Shown piece after piece: positions 59,912-64,000 of a stretch of 64,000 nucleotides of DNA. The first letter of the stretch is position 1. Each line of letters starts with the position of its first letter. The notes below the pieces were generated by a model that did not search any database, had not been told where the DNA came from, and was given only the letters and a program-made list of their open reading frames with translations. This DNA is from an uncultured Maribacter sp. (GTDB lineage Bacteria > Bacteroidota > Bacteroidia > Flavobacteriales > Flavobacteriaceae). The stretch lies in contig CANLTE010000003.1 in the NCBI GenBank assembly GCA_947493885.1, positions 124,001-188,000 on the forward strand, read 5' to 3'. The translations under genes were made by a program, and so were the position numbers.

Positions 59912-62350
59912 ATGAAAACTGGCTTAAACGCATTTCTTAAACATTTTTTTGTACTTGTTCTTTTTGTAATTACGGCACTTTTATATTTTAACCCTGTACT
60001 TCAAGGTAAGGTCATTCAACAATCTGATATTGTTCAGTATACAGGTATGGCCAAAGAACAAAACGATTTTAGAAAAAAGCAAGGCGAAGAGCCGTATTGG
60101 ACCAATAGTGCATTTGGTGGTATGCCAACGTATCAGTTAGGGGCGTATTATCCTCATAATTATGTCAAAAAACTGGACCGAGTTATTAGATTTTTACCGA
60201 GACCTGCAGATTATATGTTTATTTATTTTCTTGGATTTTACATTTTATTATGTTGCTTAAAAGTAGATAACAGGTTGGCAGCTCTAGGGGCATTAGCTTT
60301 TGGTTTTTCTACCTATATGATAATTATTCTTGGTGTAGGGCATAATGCAAAAGCACATGCAATAGGTTATTTGCCAATGCTTTTAGGAGGAATAATACTG
60401 GTGTTTCGAAAAAAATATATCTGGGGCTTTGTGCTAACAGCTGTAGCAATGGCATTAGAGGTGGGGGCAAATCATTTTCAAATGACATATTATTGTATGT
60501 TGCTGATTCTAATTCTTGGAATTGTGTATTTAGTGAATGCAGTTAAGCAAAAACAATTAAAACATTTTTTTACGTCTGTTGGTGTTTTAATTATTGCTGT
60601 TGTGATTGGGATTGCTTCAAATGCTACCAATTTAATGTCAACAAAAGAGTATGCTGATTGGAGTACTAGAGGAAAATCTGAATTAACTGTCAATCCTGAT
60701 GGTTCATTAAAAGAAAGTACAGGAGGACTTAGTAAAGAGTATATTACCCAATACAGCTACGGTATAGTAGAATCACTGAATATTTTCGTACCACGATTAT
60801 TTGGAGGTTCTAATGGAGAAGATTTAGAAGCGGATTCTAAAACATACGATTTTTTAATAGACCAAGGAATATCAAGAAAACAAGCTTTAAATTTCTCATC
60901 TGGACTACCCTTATATTGGGGAGATCAACCAGGTACAGCTGGACCAGCATATATTGGTGCAGTAATATTTTTTCTGTTTGTTTTAGGACTTTTTATTTCA
61001 AGAAATAAAGCTAAGTGGTGGTTGCTAGGTGGAGTTATAATGTCATTACTACTTTCATGGGGTAAAAATTTTAGTGTATTGACCGACTTCATGATAGATT
61101 ATTTTCCACTGTATGATAAGTTTAGGGCGGTATCTTCTATTCAAGTAATTCTTGAAATATGTACTCCAGTTGTTGCTATTTTAGCTTTAGTAGCTCTTTT
61201 TTCGAAATCTATTGAACGTTCGGAAAAAATTAAGGCATTAAAACTTTCAGCAATAATAGTTGTTGGTTTAGGTGTGTTGTTATTTTTGGTTAAAGGAATG
61301 TTTAGTTTTTCAGGAGCTAGTGACGGCTACTTGGAGCAAAACTATGGAAAAGAATTAATGACGTTAATTGAGCTAGATAGAAAACAAGTTTATACTAGCG
61401 ATTTATTGCGTTCTCTTATTTTTGTTTTGTTATCAGTAGTAGCGTTATGGTTTTTTATTAAAGAAAAAATAAAGGAAAACCTCTTATTAATAATACTGGG
61501 AGCTCTTATAGTATTTGATTTGGTTGGAGTAAATTTAAGATACGTGAATAAGGATGATTTTGTAGCCAAAAGAAGAATGGCAGAACCTTTTCCTGAAACA
61601 ACCGTAGATAAACAATTAAAAGAAGATCAAAGTATATATAGAGTATATGACCCTTCAGAGGGTTTAAATGGTGCTAGAACATCTTATTACCACAAATCTA
61701 TAGGAGGTTATCATGCGGCAAAACCTGCAGCGATACAAGATCTTTTTGATTTTCATATTTATAAAGGACATGTAAATGTTTTAAACATGTTGAATGTAAA
61801 ATACGTGTTGCAACAAGATGAAGAAGGAAAAAGTTACCCTGCGGTAAATCCAGAAGCAAACGGAAATGCCTGGTTCATCAAAAAAATAAAGCCTGTAACC
61901 AATGCTGACGAAGAAATTCAAGGGCTTGAAAATTTAGATACTAAAAGTGAAGCTGTAGTAAATACATCAAGGTTTACCTCGTTAAACCTATTAGATTTTC
62001 AAGTAGATTCTTTAGCTACAATAACACTTACCAAGTATAGTCCAAATCATTTAACATATCGTTCTAATAATAGTCATTCTGGGGTAGCAGTTTTTTCCGA
62101 AATGTATTATGAAAATGGTTGGAATGCCTATATAGATGGAAAACCAGTTGATCATTTTAAGGTAAACTATACGCTAAGAGGGTTAAAAGTTCCAGCAGGA
62201 AAGCATTCAATAGTTTTTAAATTTGAACCAAACATTGTTAAAGAAGGTAGTTCAATAGCCTTAGCAAGTTCAATTTCTTTAGGAGTTTTAATTTTAATTG
62301 GAATAGGTTTTACATTTTGGCGTTCTAAACAGGGAGAAGAAAAAGAATGA
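59912..62350 (+). CDS. YfhO-family membrane protein (GT-C-like)
   Basis: 812 residues with about 13 hydrophobic spans and a long periplasmic C-terminal region (about 560-770: YRVYDPSEGLNGARTSYYHK, GGYHAAKPAAIQDLFDF, YENGWNAYIDGKPVDHFKVNY). An early loop QSDIVQYTGMAKEQNDF with acidic residues fits the catalytic loop of GT-C-type glycosyltransferases; YfhO of Bacillus glycosylates teichoic acids. Here it would modify a lipid-linked or surface glycan. It overlaps the next glycosyltransferase by 4 bases (ATGA), so they are coupled. Confidence 0.87.
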   Translation: MKTGLNAFLKHFFVLVLFVITALLYFNPVLQGKVIQQSDIVQYTGMAKEQNDFRKKQGEEPYWTNSAFGGMPTYQLGAYYPHNYVKKLDRVIRFLPRPADYMFIYFLGFYILLCCLKVDNRLAALGALAFGFSTYMIIILGVGHNAKAHAIGYLPMLLGGIILVFRKKYIWGFVLTAVAMALEVGANHFQMTYYCMLLILILGIVYLVNAVKQKQLKHFFTSVGVLIIAVVIGIASNATNLMSTKEYADWSTRGKSELTVNPDGSLKESTGGLSKEYITQYSYGIVESLNIFVPRLFGGSNGEDLEADSKTYDFLIDQGISRKQALNFSSGLPLYWGDQPGTAGPAYIGAVIFFLFVLGLFISRNKAKWWLLGGVIMSLLLSWGKNFSVLTDFMIDYFPLYDKFRAVSSIQVILEICTPVVAILALVALFSKSIERSEKIKALKLSAIIVVGLGVLLFLVKGMFSFSGASDGYLEQNYGKELMTLIELDRKQVYTSDLLRSLIFVLLSVVALWFFIKEKIKENLLLIILGALIVFDLVGVNLRYVNKDDFVAKRRMAEPFPETTVDKQLKEDQSIYRVYDPSEGLNGARTSYYHKSIGGYHAAKPAAIQDLFDFHIYKGHVNVLNMLNVKYVLQQDEEGKSYPAVNPEANGNAWFIKKIKPVTNADEEIQGLENLDTKSEAVVNTSRFTSLNLLDFQVDSLATITLTKYSPNHLTYRSNNSHSGVAVFSEMYYENGWNAYIDGKPVDHFKVNYTLRGLKVPAGKHSIVFKFEPNIVKEGSSIALASSISLGVLILIGIGFTFWRSKQGEEKE

Positions 62351-63618
62351 AAAAAGTACTCATCATTGCTTATTATTGGCCTCCAGCAGGTGGACCAGGA
62401 GTGCAGCGGTGGTTGAAATTTATAAAATATTTAAGGGATTTTAATGTTGAACCTGTATTGTACATTCCTGAAAATCCGCATTATCCAATTCAAGATGAAA
62501 CTTTGATTGGTGAAATTCCCTTAGACCTAAAAATTTATAGGCATCCTATTTTTGAACCCTATAAGGCTGCAAGTGTTTTTTCTTCTAAAAAAACAAAACG
62601 AATTAGTTCTGGTATAATCCAAGCCAAAAAGCAATCTACATTAGAAAAACTTTTTTTGTGGATTAGAGGAAATTTATTTATTCCAGACGCTCGTAAATTC
62701 TGGATAAAGCCATCTGTTAATCGCCTTACTAAAATTATTAGTCAAGAACAAATAGACACCGTAATTACAACGGGACCACCTCACAGCGTTCATTTAATAG
62801 GTCTGCATCTAAAAATGCAACTACAAATAAAATGGATTACAGATTTTAGAGACCCATGGACAACAATTGGTTACCATAAAAAATTAAAATTAACCCAATG
62901 GGCCGCCATTAAGCATAAAAAGTTAGAAAAAAGTGTTTTAACTAATGCAGATACCATTATTGTAACTAGTCCGAGTACCAAAATAGAATTTGAATCTTTA
63001 ACTAATAAACCAGTGGTATTAATTACCAATGGGTATGATACGGATTTTAAAAGTGATATTACTCTAGATCAAAAGTTTACACTTTCTCATATTGGTTCTT
63101 TGCTTACAGGACGTAATCCTCATAATTTATGGCAGGTGTTAATGGAGCTTGTTGATGAGAATGAGGATTTTAGAAATTCTTTTAAGCTTCAATTAATAGG
63201 AGTGGTTAGTAAAGATGTTCTCGAAACTGTATACAAATATGGGTTAGAGAAATGGACAGATGTTTTAGGGTATCAGACCCACAAAAATGCCATAAAACAG
63301 CAGCAAAAGTCTCAAGCGCTGCTTCTTGTAGAAATTAATTCTGAGGAAACTAAAGGCATAATTCCTGGTAAATTGTTTGAGTATATGGCAGCAAACAGAC
63401 CAATATTAGGTTTAGGACCTAAAAATTGGGATGTAGACGCTATTATTAGCTCAACTAAATCAGGAGTTACATTCACGTATGATCAAAAAGCTGAATTAAA
63501 AACAGTACTTTTAAAATGGTTTGAAGCTTTTAAATTAGGTGAGTTACAAAACAAACCGGAAAACTTAACGGCATACAGCAGACGTGAATTAACTCGTAAA
63601 TTGGTTAAAAACCTCTAA
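62347..63618 (+). CDS. Glycosyltransferase family 4-like
   Basis: 423 residues, GT-B fold. N-terminal YYWPPAGGPGVQRWLKFIKYL contains the glycine-rich loop typical of family 4; KWITDFRDPWTTIGYHKK and ITNGYDTDFKS mark the interface; the C-terminal donor segment is EETKGIIPGKLFEYMAANRPILGLGP, with the Glu of the E-x7-E signature. Probably a cytoplasmic sugar transferase for a surface polysaccharide. The start overlaps YfhO by 4 bases and the stop overlaps the flippase gene by one. Confidence 0.88.
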   Translation: MKKVLIIAYYWPPAGGPGVQRWLKFIKYLRDFNVEPVLYIPENPHYPIQDETLIGEIPLDLKIYRHPIFEPYKAASVFSSKKTKRISSGIIQAKKQSTLEKLFLWIRGNLFIPDARKFWIKPSVNRLTKIISQEQIDTVITTGPPHSVHLIGLHLKMQLQIKWITDFRDPWTTIGYHKKLKLTQWAAIKHKKLEKSVLTNADTIIVTSPSTKIEFESLTNKPVVLITNGYDTDFKSDITLDQKFTLSHIGSLLTGRNPHNLWQVLMELVDENEDFRNSFKLQLIGVVSKDVLETVYKYGLEKWTDVLGYQTHKNAIKQQQKSQALLLVEINSEETKGIIPGKLFEYMAANRPILGLGPKNWDVDAIISSTKSGVTFTYDQKAELKTVLLKWFEAFKLGELQNKPENLTAYSRRELTRKLVKNL

Positions 63619-64000
63619 TGGGAATTGTATTTAAACAATCATTTAAAAATACTGTAATTACATATTTAGGCTTTGCAGTAGGAGCAGTAAATGTACTTTT
63701 TTTGTACACCAATTTTCTGTCTGAGGACAACTATGGTTTGGTGGCAGTAATACTTTCTATAGCGTCTATTTTAATGCCCGTACTTGCTTTTGGTGTGCCT
63801 AATACTATAGTAAAGTTTTATAGTGGTTATAGCAGCCAAAAGGTTGCAAATGGTTTTTTAACCCTGATGCTACTTTTGCCATTGGTTGTAATTATTCCTG
63901 GAGCACTATGTATTTACTTTTTTTATGAAGAAATAGGTTCCTTTTTGTCAAAGGAAAATCCAATTGTAGAAAGTTATATATGGTACATTTTTTTAATAGG
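63618..64000 (+). CDS. Oligosaccharide flippase (Wzx/polysaccharide biosynthesis), 3' end outside window
   Basis: 127 codons are visible. The start ATG overlaps the previous stop (TAATG). It begins MGIVFKQSFKNTVITYLGFA and continues through an N-terminal segment with several hydrophobic helices (LGFAVGAVNVLFLY; LVAVILSIASILMPVLAFG; LTLMLLLPLVVIIPGALC) as in MATE/Wzx-type flippases that turn lipid-linked oligosaccharides across the membrane. The position behind two glycosyltransferase genes supports this. The family call rests on the N-terminal third only. Confidence 0.82.
   Translation, partial: MGIVFKQSFKNTVITYLGFAVGAVNVLFLYTNFLSEDNYGLVAVILSIASILMPVLAFGVPNTIVKFYSGYSSQKVANGFLTLMLLLPLVVIIPGALCIYFFYEEIGSFLSKENPIVESYIWYIFLI

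Noticed and set aside
1-64000. Search for phage, IS elements, CRISPR arrays, restriction or toxin systems, rRNA and tRNA
   Set aside because: I saw no integrase, transposase, terminal inverted repeats, regularly spaced repeats or cloverleaf sequences. The lone HNH protein at 2129 has no methylase or toxin partner.

Overview
The window is AT-rich, densely coded chromosomal DNA from a member of the Bacteroidetes, most likely family Flavobacteriaceae. The evidence is a full set of menaquinone genes, many SPxx-C lipoproteins, OmpA and TonB/carboxypeptidase-regulatory-domain outer membrane proteins, the small families DUF2853, DUF4834 and CAL67264-type, a LytTR regulator with a TPR/HisKA_2 kinase, and promoters of the Bacteroidetes type (TTTG, about 20 bases, TAnnTTTG). 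I see no rRNA, tRNA, CRISPR array, insertion sequence or prophage.

Layout. 1-2.9 kb: end of a glycosyltransferase, menB, and an HNH-type zinc protein. 3.1-9.1 kb: cell-envelope genes (serine hydrolase, amidase lipoprotein, M14 carboxypeptidase, OmpA lipoprotein, von Willebrand A lipoprotein). 9.3-12 kb: XdhC, a MocA-like nucleotidyltransferase and an exported amidohydrolase in one overlapping operon. 12.2-14 kb: an ECF sigma factor with a membrane partner, then a GntR/FCD regulator with a palindromic operator. 14.1-16.8 kb: a lipoprotein, two tandem 37-residue paralogous micro-proteins, and a di-heme cytochrome c lipoprotein. 17.2-19.1 kb: dnaK behind an unusual promoter region. 20.1-34.5 kb: the menaquinone region (menI, menF, menD, menA, menC, menE) interleaved with DUF2853, cvfB, a SPOR-like protein, a two-component system, an SDR and a CPBP protease. 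34.5-41 kb: acyl-CoA carboxylase beta, CAL67264-type protein, ettA, a coiled-coil protein, fumC and a 57-residue membrane protein. 41.1-45.7 kb: an outer membrane receptor with a Gly/Tyr-rich secreted partner behind a consensus sigma-54 promoter, an ArsC-family protein, and prfB with its programmed frameshift. 45.9-54 kb: metalloprotease, threonine aldolase, YegP, OmpA protein, thioredoxin, YbaB, oligopeptidase B. 54-57.7 kb: a probable sulfonolipid (capnine) locus. 57.7-64 kb: a degenerate DEAD-box protein, an outer membrane protein with a lysine tail, DUF4834, YfhO, a glycosyltransferase and the start of a flippase.

How genes work together. menF, D, C, E, B, I and A cover chorismate to demethylmenaquinone except for MenH; the final methyltransferase is also not in view. 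menB has the Asp-containing active site of the bicarbonate-independent class. The cysteine-synthase-like enzyme, the alpha-oxoamine synthase and the GNAT protein at 54-57.7 kb fit synthesis of cysteate, its condensation with an acyl group, and possibly N-acylation, giving the sulfonolipids linked to gliding in flavobacteria.

The most novel items are genes too short for ordinary ORF calling: the paired 37-residue basic proteins (14997-15257), a 55-residue and a 57-residue membrane protein, and a 46-residue ORF. Two candidate sigma-54 promoters (dnaK; the 44 kb receptor operon) and a set of very short leaders in front of menaquinone genes also deserve checking.
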